Notes: generated by a model from the letters alone, not told the origin. A DNA stretch of 64,000 bases from Halonotius roseus (GCF_006861655.1 NZ_SESI01000004.1:1-64000), one strand, 5' to 3'; numbered from the stretch's first letter, positions 7,297 through 16,740 are shown. Made by a program: numbers and translations.

Positions 7297-8054
7297 GCGA
7301 TGGCGGTGGCTCGTCGGTACAGGTCAGCGGCGTCAGCAAACAGTATGCCAGCGAACAGGGCACCGTCCAAGCGTTGGCCGATGTCAACTTTCAGGTCGAC
7401 TCGGGTGAACTCGTCTGTATCGTTGGCCCCTCTGGGTGTGGAAAGACAACCCTGTTCCGCATTCTGGCCGGCCTCGAACCGGCTACCCGCGGTGAGGTCA
7501 CGCTCAATGGCTCGGTGGTCACCGAACCAACCCCGAACATGGGCATCGTCTTCCAGGAGTACCACCTCTTCCCGTGGCGAACCGTTCGGGGAAACATCGC
7601 CTTTGGGTTAGAGAAGGCGGTCGGTCTCGACGGCACCGACCGCGACCAACGTGTCCAACAATTGGTTGATCTTGTCGGCCTTGCGGGCTTCGAGGATAGC
7701 TATCCCAAATCGCTCTCTGGTGGGATGAAACAACGCGTCGCTCTGGCGCGGGCGTTGGCGATCGATCCAGCGCTGCTCCTCATGGACGAGCCGTTCGGTG
7801 CGGTCGATGCCCAAACCCGCGAGCGGTTGCAGGCTGAACTCCTGGATATCTGGCAGGAAACTGGGAAAACGATCCTGTTTGTCACGCATGATGTCGAGGA
7901 GGCCGTCACTCTTGCTGATCGCGTTGTCGTGATGGGGAGAGATCCTGGACAGATCCGCGAGATCGTCTCTGTTGACCTTGATCGCCCGCGATCACGCGGG
8001 GATGCGGCCTTTGGCAGCTATTCTGAAAAGATCCGATCGCTCATCGAGAACTGA
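7287..8054 (+). CDS. ABC importer ATPase (NitT/TauT type)
   Basis: The product is 255 residues. Canonical motifs in order: Walker A GPSGCGKTT, Q-loop QEYHLFPWRTV, signature LSGGMKQR, Walker B LLLMDEPFGAVD and H-loop THDVEEAV. The sequence is closest in style to SsuB/TauB/NrtD. Start is the ATG at 7287; a second ATG at 7293 (ATGA overlap with the permease stop) is possible. It closes the operon and is convergent with the DUF63 gene, eight bases away. Confidence 0.93.
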   Translation: MAMSDGGGSSVQVSGVSKQYASEQGTVQALADVNFQVDSGELVCIVGPSGCGKTTLFRILAGLEPATRGEVTLNGSVVTEPTPNMGIVFQEYHLFPWRTVRGNIAFGLEKAVGLDGTDRDQRVQQLVDLVGLAGFEDSYPKSLSGGMKQRVALARALAIDPALLLMDEPFGAVDAQTRERLQAELLDIWQETGKTILFVTHDVEEAVTLADRVVVMGRDPGQIREIVSVDLDRPRSRGDAAFGSYSEKIRSLIEN

Positions 8055-8062
8055 AGATGTGA

Positions 8063-9214
8063 CTACACGCCGAAGGTCGCCCGCAACACGTCCCGTGTTC
8101 CGGGGCCGAGCCCGACCGCCAACACCGCGATCAACAGCAGGATCGAGTACCGCGGTGACTCCTCAAGCAGGTCGGGTTCGAACACCCAAATGACAAAGGT
8201 TGCTGCCGCCAGCTTGAGCAGCAGAAACGGCCACGTGTCGCCGGTGACCGCCAGCACAGACGCCGGCAGCACCGCACCGGTGATGTCGACAACGGCCGCG
8301 TTCACCGGATGTTTCGGGACGAGATTCGGGCCCGCGCCGAGAGCCGGCATCCAGTCGAGGCCAACGACGTTGGCGACGCCGTCGACCGAATGACCCCACA
8401 GCAACACCAGGCCCATGAAGCCGGTGCCGTCGTTGATCGCCGGCGCGACCCGTTCGATGAGTAGCCACGTCGCCGCCGCCGACAGCGTCGCGCCGACCGC
8501 CACCGCCGCGAGCACCTGTATCTGGAGGATAACGTACGATGTCGTCGCCGCGAGATAGGTGAGATAGCCGACGCTTGCGCCGAGAAGCAGCGTTCCGATG
8601 GCGGCAACCGGATACTCGTAGGCGTCGACGACGCCCCGGCGTTCGAGGGCGACGCCGACGCCGACGGCCGCAAGCGTCACCGCAAACACCGTCACGTAGA
8701 TGAACGGGCTGATGATGAGCGCGCTCACCGGGAAGGCGATCAGCGGCTCGCCTCCCGCCCCAAGCGCGGCGATCCCGGCGTCTTCAACGGTGCGGAGCGC
8801 GCCGCCAAACAACATGAACGGGAACAACGCGTAGAACAGCGATCGGCTGTCGCCGATCTCAAGGCGGCGAAGGAGGAGATAGACGCCGATGAGCGCGAGC
8901 AACAGGATGAGGACGTAGCCCACCTCCGAGACGAGTGTGTACCCCGGGTAGGCGACGATCTCGCCCGCGACCTCGGCGGACGTACATTCGCCAGCCGAGA
9001 AGAGATACGACACGTCGCCCGCGCGGATGACCGCACACTGCGCGCCGTTGCCGTCGGCGGCGACCGGCCCCCAGAAATACTGCCAGATGAAGCGGTCGTA
9101 GACCAACTCACGGGCGAGCAGTGAGCCGACAACGAGGAGGGTCGTCAGTGCGGCGGTCACGCCGAGCCACAGCCGCTCGGGGTCGGCATCGACGCGGGCG
9201 GAGAGACCGGCCAT
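8063..9214 (-). CDS. DUF63 family membrane protein
   Basis: The product is a 383-residue polytopic protein with about nine to ten hydrophobic helices. It matches the archaeal DUF63 family in length and in patches such as [17 protein letters not shown] and [15 protein letters not shown]. An external loop between the first helices holds two cysteines (QCAVI and ECTSAE) that could form a disulfide. No function is established for the family. It stands alone between the ABC operon and the phosphatase gene. Confidence 0.85.
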   Translation of the reverse strand: MAGLSARVDADPERLWLGVTAALTTLLVVGSLLARELVYDRFIWQYFWGPVAADGNGAQCAVIRAGDVSYLFSAGECTSAEVAGEIVAYPGYTLVSEVGYVLILLLALIGVYLLLRRLEIGDSRSLFYALFPFMLFGGALRTVEDAGIAALGAGGEPLIAFPVSALIISPFIYVTVFAVTLAAVGVGVALERRGVVDAYEYPVAAIGTLLLGASVGYLTYLAATTSYVILQIQVLAAVAVGATLSAAATWLLIERVAPAINDGTGFMGLVLLWGHSVDGVANVVGLDWMPALGAGPNLVPKHPVNAAVVDITGAVLPASVLAVTGDTWPFLLLKLAAATFVIWVFEPDLLEESPRYSILLLIAVLAVGLGPGTRDVLRATFGV

Positions 9215-9326
9215 ACCGGTGGTTCCGGCCGAGACTGAGTTGAGGGTTCCGGTCTCTGGTGGCTGTCTCTCATAACCGACCAGCCGTGGGGGGCGATGCG
9301 GCTACCGATCGGCTGCGGGCGGTGCC

Positions 9327-10130
9327 CTACCGCTCGGCGTCGATCTCACGGGTCGCCGCCAGCAGCGACTCATGGAGCTCGCCGTTCGAGACAACGAGGC
9401 CCTCGGAATCGTGTCGCCACCGGTCGCTGTGGCGGTCAGTAACCCGGCCGCCGGCCTGCCGGACGAAGTGGACGCCTGCGACGCTATCCCAGGGGTGGGA
9501 AACGAGGTTCGTAAAGCCGCCATCCAGCGAGCCGGCGGCGATCAGCGAGAGCGTCGCCTGCGCGGAGCCGAACCGTCGGAGATCGTCATAGCGGGTGACC
9601 AGCTCCCGTGTCGCCGCCGCGTACTCGTCGCGGCTATCTCGTCCCCACAGCATCAGCGGCGCGATCGTTGCCGTCTCGGGATCACTCGTCTCGCTGACGC
9701 TGATCTCGTTCCCGTTGAGGTAGGCTGCCTCGCGGTCGGCGGTGTAGCTGTCGCCGAGGGCGGGCAACACCACGGCCGCGCCGACAGGTTCGCCGTCCTC
9801 GACGGCGGCGACGGCGGTGCCCCACACGCGGATGTCGTTGACGAAGTTGGTGGTGCCGTCGATCGGATCGACGATCCACGCCGGCCCCTCCTCGGGCACC
9901 GATTTCAACGCGCCGTCCTCCTCGCCGACGATCGGTTCGTCGGGATACGCTGATTCGATCACCTCGATCACGCGGGCCTGGGCGTTGCGGTCGGCCTCCG
10001 TAACAAGGTCAGTGTTGCTCGTCTTGGTTTCGGCGGCGATCCCCGTTCGGAACGAGTCGACGGCGAGGTCGGCTCCTGCGGTCGCGGCGCGCTCGGCGAC
10101 CGCCGGCCGGCTGTCGGAATCTGCGTTCAC
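9327..10130 (-). CDS. Inositol monophosphatase family phosphatase
   Basis: The product is a 267-residue Mg-dependent sugar-phosphate phosphatase of the IMPase/FBPase-IV/CysQ superfamily. Metal-binding motifs are VGEEDG, DPIDGTTNFVNDI and SHPWDSVAGVHFVRQAGG. Substrate is unresolved; inositol-1-phosphate, fructose-1,6-bisphosphate and PAP are all used by relatives. I start at the GTG at 10130 because the conserved first helix begins there and a TATA box (CTATATCC region) lies about 30 nt upstream. A GTG at 10202 would add a 24-residue tail unlike the family. Confidence 0.85.
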   Translation of the reverse strand: MNADSDSRPAVAERAATAGADLAVDSFRTGIAAETKTSNTDLVTEADRNAQARVIEVIESAYPDEPIVGEEDGALKSVPEEGPAWIVDPIDGTTNFVNDIRVWGTAVAAVEDGEPVGAAVVLPALGDSYTADREAAYLNGNEISVSETSDPETATIAPLMLWGRDSRDEYAAATRELVTRYDDLRRFGSAQATLSLIAAGSLDGGFTNLVSHPWDSVAGVHFVRQAGGRVTDRHSDRWRHDSEGLVVSNGELHESLLAATREIDAER

Positions 10131-10155
10131 GCCTTCGGTATCGACCGACCACGTT

Positions 10156-10163
10156 CTATATCC
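10156..10163 (-). promoter_or_regulatory. TATA box for IMPase-family gene
   Basis: The minus strand reads GGATATAG centred about 30 nt upstream of the GTG at 10130, which supports the shorter start. Confidence 0.45.
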
Positions 10164-10222
10164 GTCGCTTTCGGCTGTCACAGTCTTTTTTCGGGTCGCC
10201 ACTCGACAGCGATATACTCCTG

Positions 10223-10408
10223 ATGGGCTTGCTCGACCGACTCCGAGGGTGGATCACCGACAACGACGAGCAAGCGACGAGCCCCGAGCTCACCGAGAAT
10301 CCTGCCGACAGAACCACCATCGACGACGCGGAAGCCACGTCGCTCCGCGCGATCAAACTGCCTGATAAAGAACGCAACGGGATCGACGCCGACGAGCGCG
10401 AGCCCTGA
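10223..10408 (+). CDS. Small acidic hypothetical protein
   Basis: The product is 61 residues. It starts with a short amphipathic helix (GLLDRLRGWITDND), then an acidic, probably disordered segment, and ends in ATSLRAIKLPDKERNGID. Base composition and acidic bias match a real haloarchaeal gene. It is divergent from the phosphatase and convergent with npdG. No family recognised. Confidence 0.6.
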   Translation: MGLLDRLRGWITDNDEQATSPELTENPADRTTIDDAEATSLRAIKLPDKERNGIDADEREP

Positions 10409-10430
10409 TCAGTCGAGTTGAACCCCAGCG

Positions 10431-11099
10431 TCAATCGAAGCGAACGCCCAGATCGTGGAGGCCGTCGTTGTTCATGGCGACGTTGATGAGAAGCGGCGTC
10501 ACCGACTCGATCTCGGCCGCGTTGGCGATCCCGCCGGCGTCGAGCGCGCGGAGGCCGTCGATATCCTCGGCGAGGCTGCTGACGGTGGCTTTGGCACTCT
10601 CATCGTCGGCGACGACGAGCGTGTCGATGCCGAGGCTCGAATCAAGGTCGGCCAGCCGGCCCGCGGCGAGGTTGTGGAACGCGCCGACGACCGGGATCCC
10701 CTCGGGCGCGGCGTCGGCCGCGATGGCGGTGACGCTGCCGGCATCCGGCGGGTGGTAGTGGAACCCGTCCTCGTCGCGCTGCATGCCCGTTGCCGGCGAG
10801 ACGAGGATGTCGCCCTCGGCGAGGTTGTCGGAAACGGCCTCGACTGTGTCGGCGACGTGGTAGGGCGGAACCGCCAGCACGACCACGTCGGCGCGGTCGG
10901 CGGCCATCGTGTTTTCGAACCCGGTGACCTTGGCGTCGACACCGCGGTCGGCGAGCTCGGTCTCGTAGTCGTCGGCCGCCTCGCGGGCCTTTTCGGGGTC
11001 GCGGGAGCCGATCACGATGTCGTGGTCGCTGTCGTGACCCCACCGGAGGGCCAGCCCTTCGCCGATCTCACCGGTGCCGCCGAGGAGTGTGATTCGCAT
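10431..11099 (-). CDS. npdG: NADPH-dependent F420 reductase
   Basis: The product is 222 residues, the usual length of F420:NADP oxidoreductase. The N-terminal Rossmann fold begins at MRITLLGGTGEIGEGLALRW, with IGSRDPEKA after beta-2 for NADP phosphate binding. Family features AVPPYHVADTV, SPATGMQRDE and VVGAFHNLAAGRL follow. It exchanges hydride between reduced F420 and NADP. Start at 11099 removes an unlikely 42-residue extension. A TATA-like element is 28 nt upstream. Confidence 0.9.
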   Translation of the reverse strand: MRITLLGGTGEIGEGLALRWGHDSDHDIVIGSRDPEKAREAADDYETELADRGVDAKVTGFENTMAADRADVVVLAVPPYHVADTVEAVSDNLAEGDILVSPATGMQRDEDGFHYHPPDAGSVTAIAADAAPEGIPVVGAFHNLAAGRLADLDSSLGIDTLVVADDESAKATVSSLAEDIDGLRALDAGGIANAAEIESVTPLLINVAMNNDGLHDLGVRFD

Positions 11100-11120
11100 A
11101 GGCGTCGTCGGGGTTGTTTG

Positions 11121-11128
11121 GGGTAAAG
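11121..11128 (-). promoter_or_regulatory. TATA box for npdG
   Basis: The minus strand reads CTTTACCC about 26-28 nt upstream of the ATG, the leaderless spacing. Confidence 0.4.
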
Positions 11129-11163
11129 CGTTACGTGACCGGCGAGCCGCCCCGGTACCACGA

Positions 11164-12036
11164 TTACTCGAACGTCTCCAGAAACGCCGGCAGCTCGTTG
11201 ACCGACTCGAGGACGGCAGCCGCACCAGCTTCGTCGAAGGCCTCCCGGCCCGTCTCGCCCGTTAAGCCGCCGGTGAGGACGCCGATGCCCTCATACTCGC
11301 GGCTCTCGTCCTCGTCGGCCGCGTTGACCGCGGTTCGCACGTCGTCTAGCGTGTCGCCGACGAACACGACTCGGTCGGCGTCGAACCGCTCAGCCAGCGT
11401 CAGCAACGCGTAGGGGTGGGGTTTACCCTGCTCCCAGTTGTCCATCGTAAACCGGTGGTTGTCGTCGACCGCGAGGCCGACGCGATCGAGGGCGATTGTC
11501 GCCTCCGCGGCGGGTCGGCCGGTAACGACGCCGACCGCGTAGCGGTCGGTCAGCGTCGCCAGCGTGTCGCTATCGACGAGCACTGGTTCGTCGTGGATGT
11601 AGCCCTCGGCCTCGAAGGGTGGTTCGTCGCCTTCGAGTTCGGCAAAGAGGTCGCTACCGAGATAGAGCCCCTGAAAGACGGTTCGCAGGCGGTCGGGATC
11701 AAAGGCGTCGATGACGGTCTCGTAATCGGCGGCCGAGAGTTCGGCTTCGAGGACGGCTTTCGCACCCGCGCGGCCGCCACCCCGTTCGGCGATCCGATCG
11801 GTGAACGTCGCTACATCCTGCTCGAACCCCTGCTCGCGGGCGAGGACGTAGAGCGCGATGGCGTCGGTGACCAGCCAGTCGTTGTTGAAGCCGCCGGCGT
11901 CTTTGAACGGCTGGATCGCCGTGCGGTCGAGCGTCTCGCCGTAGACCCGCCGAACGGATTCGATGACCGCCCGCCGGTAGGAGTCGGCAACGTCGACCAA
12001 CACGCCGTCGATGTCGAGAACGACAGCAAGGCTCAT
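11164..12036 (-). CDS. HAD superfamily IA hydrolase (TIGR01548-like)
   Basis: The product is a 290-residue phosphatase. HAD motif I is [15 protein letters not shown], motif II is VGVVTGRP, motif III lies near GKPHP, and motif IV is [14 protein letters not shown]. The long cap with GGFNNDW and the overall size match the TIGR01548 group found in haloarchaea. Substrate unknown. I start at [11 protein letters not shown] (12036), because the nine residues upstream are not conserved-looking. A T-rich element about 28 nt upstream could be its TATA box. Confidence 0.85.
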   Translation of the reverse strand: MSLAVVLDIDGVLVDVADSYRRAVIESVRRVYGETLDRTAIQPFKDAGGFNNDWLVTDAIALYVLAREQGFEQDVATFTDRIAERGGGRAGAKAVLEAELSAADYETVIDAFDPDRLRTVFQGLYLGSDLFAELEGDEPPFEAEGYIHDEPVLVDSDTLATLTDRYAVGVVTGRPAAEATIALDRVGLAVDDNHRFTMDNWEQGKPHPYALLTLAERFDADRVVFVGDTLDDVRTAVNAADEDESREYEGIGVLTGGLTGETGREAFDEAGAAAVLESVNELPAFLETFE

Positions 12037-12168
12037 TGAAACGACCCTGACCGGCCGGTACAAAAAGCGTACCGAGACGGGGCGGCAATCGGCAGCTCGG
12101 CCGACCAGGAGCGTCCCCGGTGACAGCCGTCGTCAGACAACCGTATGATGATTCCACCATCGTCGTGA

Positions 12169-12177
12169 AATTTAAGA
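12169..12177 (+). promoter_or_regulatory. TATA box for archaemetzincin gene
   Basis: The sequence AATTTAAGA is centred 28 nt before the ATG at 12201 and supports that start. Confidence 0.55.
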
Positions 12178-12200
12178 ACCGGCTCGCCGTAGGAAGGTTC

Positions 12201-12722
12201 ATGCATGCCGACATCGTGCCGATCGGGGACGTACCCGCCCACGTCAAGCGCGAGTCGTCGGCTGTGCTGCGATCCGTCTACGACTGTGAGGTGACGGTGC
12301 AGGACAGCCAGTCGATCCCCGACGGCGCGTTCGACCAAACCCGGAACCAGTACCGGGCCGAGGATTTCATCGAGCTCGTCAGCCGCGTCGGTGCCGGCGA
12401 CAAAAACATCGGGATCACCGCCAACGATCTCTACTACCGCCGCCGCAACTACGTCTTCGGGCTCGCCTATCTCAATGGCAACGGGTCAGTGATCTCGACA
12501 CACCGCCTCCGCACCTCCTCGGACGGTGGGATCTCCTCGAAACCCGAAGATGAGGTCTTCTCCGACCGCGTCCGCAAGGAGGTCGTCCACGAGATCGGCC
12601 ACACCCTCGGGCTGGAACACTGTGACAACAGCAAATGCGTGATGAGCTTCTCGCCGACTGTCCGTGAGGTCGACGTAAAAGAAGAGAACCTCTGTGGCTC
12701 CTGTAGCCGAATTCTGCGGTAG
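12201..12722 (+). CDS. amzA: Archaemetzincin zinc metalloprotease
   Basis: The product is 173 residues. The zinc site HEIGHTLGLEHC is the archaemetzincin form of the metzincin motif, followed by NSKCVMSFSPTVREVD (Met-turn region) and a distal CGSC that binds a second zinc in this family. The substrate is unknown. The start at MHADIVPIGDVP gives the family N terminus and suits the TATA box. A longer frame begins at 12120 but has no support. Confidence 0.92.
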   Translation: MHADIVPIGDVPAHVKRESSAVLRSVYDCEVTVQDSQSIPDGAFDQTRNQYRAEDFIELVSRVGAGDKNIGITANDLYYRRRNYVFGLAYLNGNGSVISTHRLRTSSDGGISSKPEDEVFSDRVRKEVVHEIGHTLGLEHCDNSKCVMSFSPTVREVDVKEENLCGSCSRILR

Positions 12723-12804
12723 CGGTCGCTTCGCTCGGTCGTCGCTATCCTGAGCAGCATTCGATCTGTCGTCGTGAGCGACTGCTGGTTCGGCCCGTTA
12801 ATTT

Positions 12805-13143
12805 ATGTTCTATCGGGTGATAGATGATAGTACGACGGATCGCATGGTCGACGGTGCTGTCGTCATCGAACGGAACTTCGAGTTCGACGGCGACGCCGGA
12901 ACACGGGTTGAGCTGTTCGTCGTCGAGGATTCGACGGCACCGGGCGGCTACGCCTACCGGTTTCAGTACTACAACCCGGGCGACAACGAGGCGATCCTGC
13001 GGTACGACAACGCCCACGACAGTGCTGTCGGCCCCCACCACCGCCACCACAACGGCGAGGTCACAGGCATCGAGTTCACCGATCTCGAAACTCACCTCGC
13101 TCGCTTCCGCCGGGAGGTACACCGACTCAATGAGCAACGATAA
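12805..13143 (+). CDS. TumE-like toxin (DUF6516)
   Basis: The product is 112 residues. It matches the toxin half of TumE-type modules: an alternating beta-sheet region (VVIERNFEFDGDAGTRVELF), then YNPGDNEAILRYDNAHD and a histidine-rich HHRHHNGEV, ending in a helix. The histidines may be catalytic, as proposed for this family by fold. The start is uncertain: ATG at 12805, or ATG at 12844 (MVDGAVV). It overlaps the HTH gene by 14 bases, so the two form an operon, toxin first. Confidence 0.78.
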   Translation: MFYRVIDDSTTDRMVDGAVVIERNFEFDGDAGTRVELFVVEDSTAPGGYAYRFQYYNPGDNEAILRYDNAHDSAVGPHHRHHNGEVTGIEFTDLETHLARFRREVHRLNEQR

Positions 13144-13567
13144 CCACACGACACCCCCACCCGAGGCGACACGCTACCCGGAGACGCTTCGCATCACGAT
13201 CCAGTCCGGCTCCGCGGCGTTCGACGCCGCCCTCGATGAAGTTGCTGACGATCCGAGCGCGACAGACGCCGCTGTCGTCTCCTTCGAGACAGCGGCAGGG
13301 CTCCGCAAACTCCTGACCGACCGACGGCTCGAACTCCTGCAATCGCTGCTGGACGAGCCCGCCGACAGTATCACCGCGTTGGCCGAGCGGTTAGACCGGA
13401 GCTATTCGGTCGTTCACGACGATGTCGAGCTATTGGCCGATACCGGGATCGTCAAATTCCGACACGCAGGACAGTCGAAGGCACCGTTCGTTCCCTACGA
13501 GACTATCGAGTTCGACGTGACGATAAGCGCGTCAACGGCCGCTGGCGATGCTGAACTGCCGGTCTGA
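13130..13567 (+). CDS. HTH antitoxin-like DNA-binding protein (partner of TumE-like toxin)
   Basis: The product is 145 residues. The central part carries a winged helix-turn-helix: RRLELLQSLLDEPADSITAL, then AERLDRSYSVVHDDVELLAD and TGIVKFRHAGQSKAPFVPY. This is the haloarchaeal HVO_A0114 type often found next to DUF6516 genes. It probably neutralises the toxin and autoregulates the pair; both are inferred from the family context. GC use matches the surroundings, so recent arrival is not evident. Confidence 0.8.
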   Translation: MSNDNHTTPPPEATRYPETLRITIQSGSAAFDAALDEVADDPSATDAAVVSFETAAGLRKLLTDRRLELLQSLLDEPADSITALAERLDRSYSVVHDDVELLADTGIVKFRHAGQSKAPFVPYETIEFDVTISASTAAGDAELPV

Positions 13568-13578
13568 GCGACCCACGC

Positions 13579-14382
13579 TCACTCGAACGAGCCGAGACTC
13601 GACTGCAGTTCCCGGCTGCTCCTGCCTTCGGTCACGTCGTAGCCGACCAACTCGCGCATGTCGACGGCATACGTCGAGCCGCCGCGGTCGACGATCAACA
13701 GCCGGCCTTTCGTGCCGCGAACGGTGCCTGCCGCGACGGTTTCGGCGACCGGCTGGCTGTCGAGATCGAGGCCGTAATCGAAGTCAAACCGCTCAATGGG
13801 GTCGAAATCGGCCAGCAGGTCGTCCCACGCCGCGGTATCGACCGCGCGGCCGAGTCCGGCGCGCTTGGTCGGCACGCGCACGCGATCCGGGATCTCGCGG
13901 GCGATCTCGGCTTCGCGCTCGCGGGCGATCCGGCCGTTGGAAACGGTGGCGATGTGGGCCGCCCGATCGGCACCCTGCTCGTGGAGGCGGGTTTCCAGCC
14001 GCCACTCGCGAGTGACGCCAACTTTGAACGTCGCCGGTGCGAACGCCGCGAGATAGATCGCGTGATCGTCATAGCAGTCCATCTCATCCTTCAGACAGGT
14101 GCCGGTACAGCGCGCACAGACCCACGTTCCGTCGTGGTCGGGGCAGTACGGTGCGGTCGGGTTTTCGCAGGCGATGTGGCTGTCGTCGTGGATCGTCCCG
14201 GCGCAGTGGCGGTCGTTGAGGCTGTAGTCGAGTTCGGTGCCAGGATCGAGCGATCGGTAGGTAATTTCGTTGTCGGCGTCGCTGGCGGCGGTGTCGGTGT
14301 CGTCGCCCACGGCGTCGGCAGTACCGTCGGCACCGCTCAGCAGGAGGCCGCCCTCGGCCGTATCGTAGCCAACGATCTGCAC
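13579..14382 (-). CDS. DUF2797 family zinc-ribbon protein
   Basis: The product is 267 residues. A cysteine/histidine-rich region (RHCAGTIHDD, CENPTAPYCPDHDG, CARCTGTC) predicts one or two zinc sites in the first half. It is followed by FKVGVTREWRLETRLHEQGA, the conserved DUF2797 core that resembles GIY-YIG-like folds. I choose the GTG at 14382 (V-Q-I-V-G-Y-D), a normal N terminus for the family; the longer frame adds 37 basic residues. It is convergent with the TumE pair. Function unknown. Confidence 0.8.
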   Translation of the reverse strand: MQIVGYDTAEGGLLLSGADGTADAVGDDTDTAASDADNEITYRSLDPGTELDYSLNDRHCAGTIHDDSHIACENPTAPYCPDHDGTWVCARCTGTCLKDEMDCYDDHAIYLAAFAPATFKVGVTREWRLETRLHEQGADRAAHIATVSNGRIAREREAEIAREIPDRVRVPTKRAGLGRAVDTAAWDDLLADFDPIERFDFDYGLDLDSQPVAETVAAGTVRGTKGRLLIVDRGGSTYAVDMRELVGYDVTEGRSSRELQSSLGSFE

Positions 14383-14456
14383 AGCTATCGTTCGACAGCC
14401 GGGGGTAAATCGCTGTCCCTCGGCACCCCGCGGTCGCCGCAGACGACTGGCGAGTC

Positions 14457-15368
14457 TCAGTTGGTAGCGGGGTCGGCCGCAGCGTCCTTCCACTCGCCGA
14501 GGCCGGCCGGATCGAGATGGATGTGTGCATCACCCACCTCGTCGAGAGCGGTGAGCTGATCGACGAGCTCGGATTCGATATCGTGGGCCTCCCGGATCGT
14601 CAGCTCGCCGTCGACCTCGACATGGACTTCGACCTCGATGACAGTGCCATCGTAGAAAACAGCCAGATCGTGGTAGCCAGCAACGTCGTCGTGGGCGGCC
14701 AGCACGTCCTCGACGGCCTCGCGTTGATCGGCTGTCGGGGCCGCGCCGACGAGGTAGCCGAGGTTCTCCCGGCCGATAGCGACACCCTGGTAGACGACCA
14801 GCAGGCTCACAACCGCGCCGGCGAGTGGATCGAGAACCGGGAACCCCAGCCGGACGCCGATGACACCGACGACGGCGGCGACGGTCGTGTAAATGTCGTT
14901 GAGACAGTCCTTTGCCAACGCCGTCAGCGCGGTTGAATCGAGGCCGACGTTCATCCGCATCGTATACCAGTAGGCGACGTACATGTCGACGACCGCAAAC
15001 GCTAACGCGGCGAGCAGGTAGTAGCTAAACTCGATGTCGGAGCCGGCAAACAGGCCGCGAACAGATTCGTAGAGAAGGTAGCCGCCGAGGACGACGATCA
15101 CCGCGCCGACGAACATCGCTGTCAGCGGTTCGATCCGCGCGTGACCGTGTGGGTGGGTGGCGTCGGCGTCCTCGAAGCTGCTCGATCCCCACACGAGGAC
15201 GACGACGCTGGCGACGAGGTCGGCCACTGAGTGGGCCGCGTCGGCGACGAGGGCAACCGAGCCGAAGGCGATCCCCACCGCGCCCTCGGCGATGATCTTG
15301 ACGAGGTTGGCGACGACGTTGACCCACGAGGCACGGCGAAATCGGCGTCTGGCGTCCTCGCGGTTCAT
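14457..15368 (-). CDS. Cation diffusion facilitator transporter
   Basis: The product is 303 residues with six predicted membrane helices and a C-terminal cytoplasmic metal-binding domain. Metal-site signatures are DAAHSVADL in helix 2, HPHGHARIEPL in the loop after it, and KDCLNDIYTT in helix 5. The C-terminal domain has the ferredoxin-like pattern DVAGYHDLAVFYDG and VEVHVEVDGELTIREAHDIE. It probably exports Zn, Mn or Fe in exchange for protons. It lies alone, with its 3' end running under the unlikely N-terminal extension of the DUF2797 frame. Confidence 0.92.
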   Translation of the reverse strand: MNREDARRRFRRASWVNVVANLVKIIAEGAVGIAFGSVALVADAAHSVADLVASVVVLVWGSSSFEDADATHPHGHARIEPLTAMFVGAVIVVLGGYLLYESVRGLFAGSDIEFSYYLLAALAFAVVDMYVAYWYTMRMNVGLDSTALTALAKDCLNDIYTTVAAVVGVIGVRLGFPVLDPLAGAVVSLLVVYQGVAIGRENLGYLVGAAPTADQREAVEDVLAAHDDVAGYHDLAVFYDGTVIEVEVHVEVDGELTIREAHDIESELVDQLTALDEVGDAHIHLDPAGLGEWKDAAADPATN

Positions 15369-15491
15369 ACCGGACGGAGGGGTAGTCGAAACTTGAGGAT
15401 TTGGGTTTACCGCATCTAATATCGTCGTTTGACGCGTCTACTGACTGATTTCAGCGGGTATCGGATTTGAATGTGATCGGCTTACTCCCCG

Positions 15492-15555
15492 CTGTCGTCG
15501 ACTGTCGTCGGCCGTGTCACTCCTCACTGTCGTCGACTGTCGTCGGCTGTGTCAC
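15492..15555. repeat. 35-bp tandem duplication across the mscS stop codon
   Basis: Two copies of a 35-base unit beginning CTGTCGTCGACTGTCGTCGG lie head to tail, the second one incomplete (29 bases, one mismatch). The mscS stop falls in the left copy. The unit is not a multiple of three, so the extra copy lies outside the frame. This looks like a replication-slippage event at the 3' end of the gene. Confidence 0.75.
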
Positions 15556-16713
15556 CGTCTCCGGCTCGGAGACATCACGGCTGCTGACCGTTCGCTGCGG
15601 GAACGGGATCGAGATCGATTCGGTGGCGAACCGCTCTTTGACCGACTCGACGACGCCCGCCGTCGCATGCCAGCGGCGTTGCGGCGTCGGCGGCGCGATC
15701 CAAAACCGGATATCCAGCGTCACCGCTGACCCGCCGAAGGCGACGGGGAAGACCTGTGGCTTGGGGTTGTTTTCGACCATCTTCACGCCTTCGACGGCCT
15801 CCCGGGCGACCTCCTTGGCGTGTTCGGGATCGTCGTCGTAATCGACCCCGACTTCGAGGTGGATGCGAAGCTTGCCGTCGCGGCTCCGGTTGGTGATCGG
15901 CCGGTTGTTGACATTATCATTTGGGATGATGATATGCTCGCCGTCGAAGTTCCGCATGATCGTGTTCATGATCGTGATCTTGGTGACGATCCCCTCCTGA
16001 TCGCCGATTTCGACCCAGTCACCGATCTCGAATGGCCGAGAGAACATGAGGACGAACCCCGCCAAAAGCGAGCCGAGCGTCTGGCGGGCCGCCAGCCCGA
16101 TGACGATCCCGAGGAAGCCCGCGCCGACCAACAGGCTGCCGATATTGATCCCCCAGATGGAAAACACCGCGACAATAGCGACCAGTATCAACGCGACCTG
16201 GAGGACACGGGTCAGGATCTGCTCTTGGTGGGCCGTGACGCGCTTCGTGTTGGCGGTGTACTCCCTGACAACATCCCGAATGAAGTCGTTGACGACAAAC
16301 GCCGCAAGCAAGACGAGGCCCGTCGAGACAACCCGCCCGACCGCCGGCAACGCGAGTTGGCTGATCCCGATCAGCCGAAGCGCGGTCGCTATCTGACCCC
16401 AGATAACGAGCACCACGAACGCCGCCGCCGAAAGCACGAGCAGCTGGACGAGTCGGACGAGGATCGTCACAAGCACGCCGATCGGTGCGACCGCATCCAC
16501 CCGCTCGAAGGTCTCGCTGGCCGACTCGCCGAACCGTCCCTGCGTCCACCCCCTGACAAACAGCCGGGTTCGGGTCGCAACCCGTGGGACGAGCAGGCCG
16601 GCGACCACCAGCGCGCTGACAGCGATCAGCACGCTCGCCGTGATCCGGATCTCGGTCGAGACGCCGTCGACCAACACGGACTCAACCCACGCTGTGGCGG
16701 CGGCAACCGTCAT
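15517..16713 (-). CDS. MscS family mechanosensitive channel
   Basis: The product is 398 residues. Four to five N-terminal helices precede the pore helix region, GAGFLGIVIGLAARQTLG, followed by the MscS beta domain (RPFEIGDWVEIGDQEG, NTIMRNFDGEHIIIPND). The acidic C-terminal tail is short. It would release solutes on hypo-osmotic shock. The ATG at 16713 is taken because a TATA box lies 25 nt upstream; the longer frame adds 35 residues of no family character. The 3' end carries a tandem duplication. Confidence 0.92.
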   Translation of the reverse strand: MTVAAATAWVESVLVDGVSTEIRITASVLIAVSALVVAGLLVPRVATRTRLFVRGWTQGRFGESASETFERVDAVAPIGVLVTILVRLVQLLVLSAAAFVVLVIWGQIATALRLIGISQLALPAVGRVVSTGLVLLAAFVVNDFIRDVVREYTANTKRVTAHQEQILTRVLQVALILVAIVAVFSIWGINIGSLLVGAGFLGIVIGLAARQTLGSLLAGFVLMFSRPFEIGDWVEIGDQEGIVTKITIMNTIMRNFDGEHIIIPNDNVNNRPITNRSRDGKLRIHLEVGVDYDDDPEHAKEVAREAVEGVKMVENNPKPQVFPVAFGGSAVTLDIRFWIAPPTPQRRWHATAGVVESVKERFATESISIPFPQRTVSSRDVSEPETVTQPTTVDDSEE

Positions 16714-16732
16714 ACAAGTTTCTGAGTCTATA

Positions 16733-16740
16733 GCATAAAA
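16733..16740 (-). promoter_or_regulatory. TATA box for mscS
   Basis: The minus strand reads TTTTATGC, about 25 nt upstream of the ATG at 16713, which fits a leaderless transcript and fixes the start. Confidence 0.55.
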
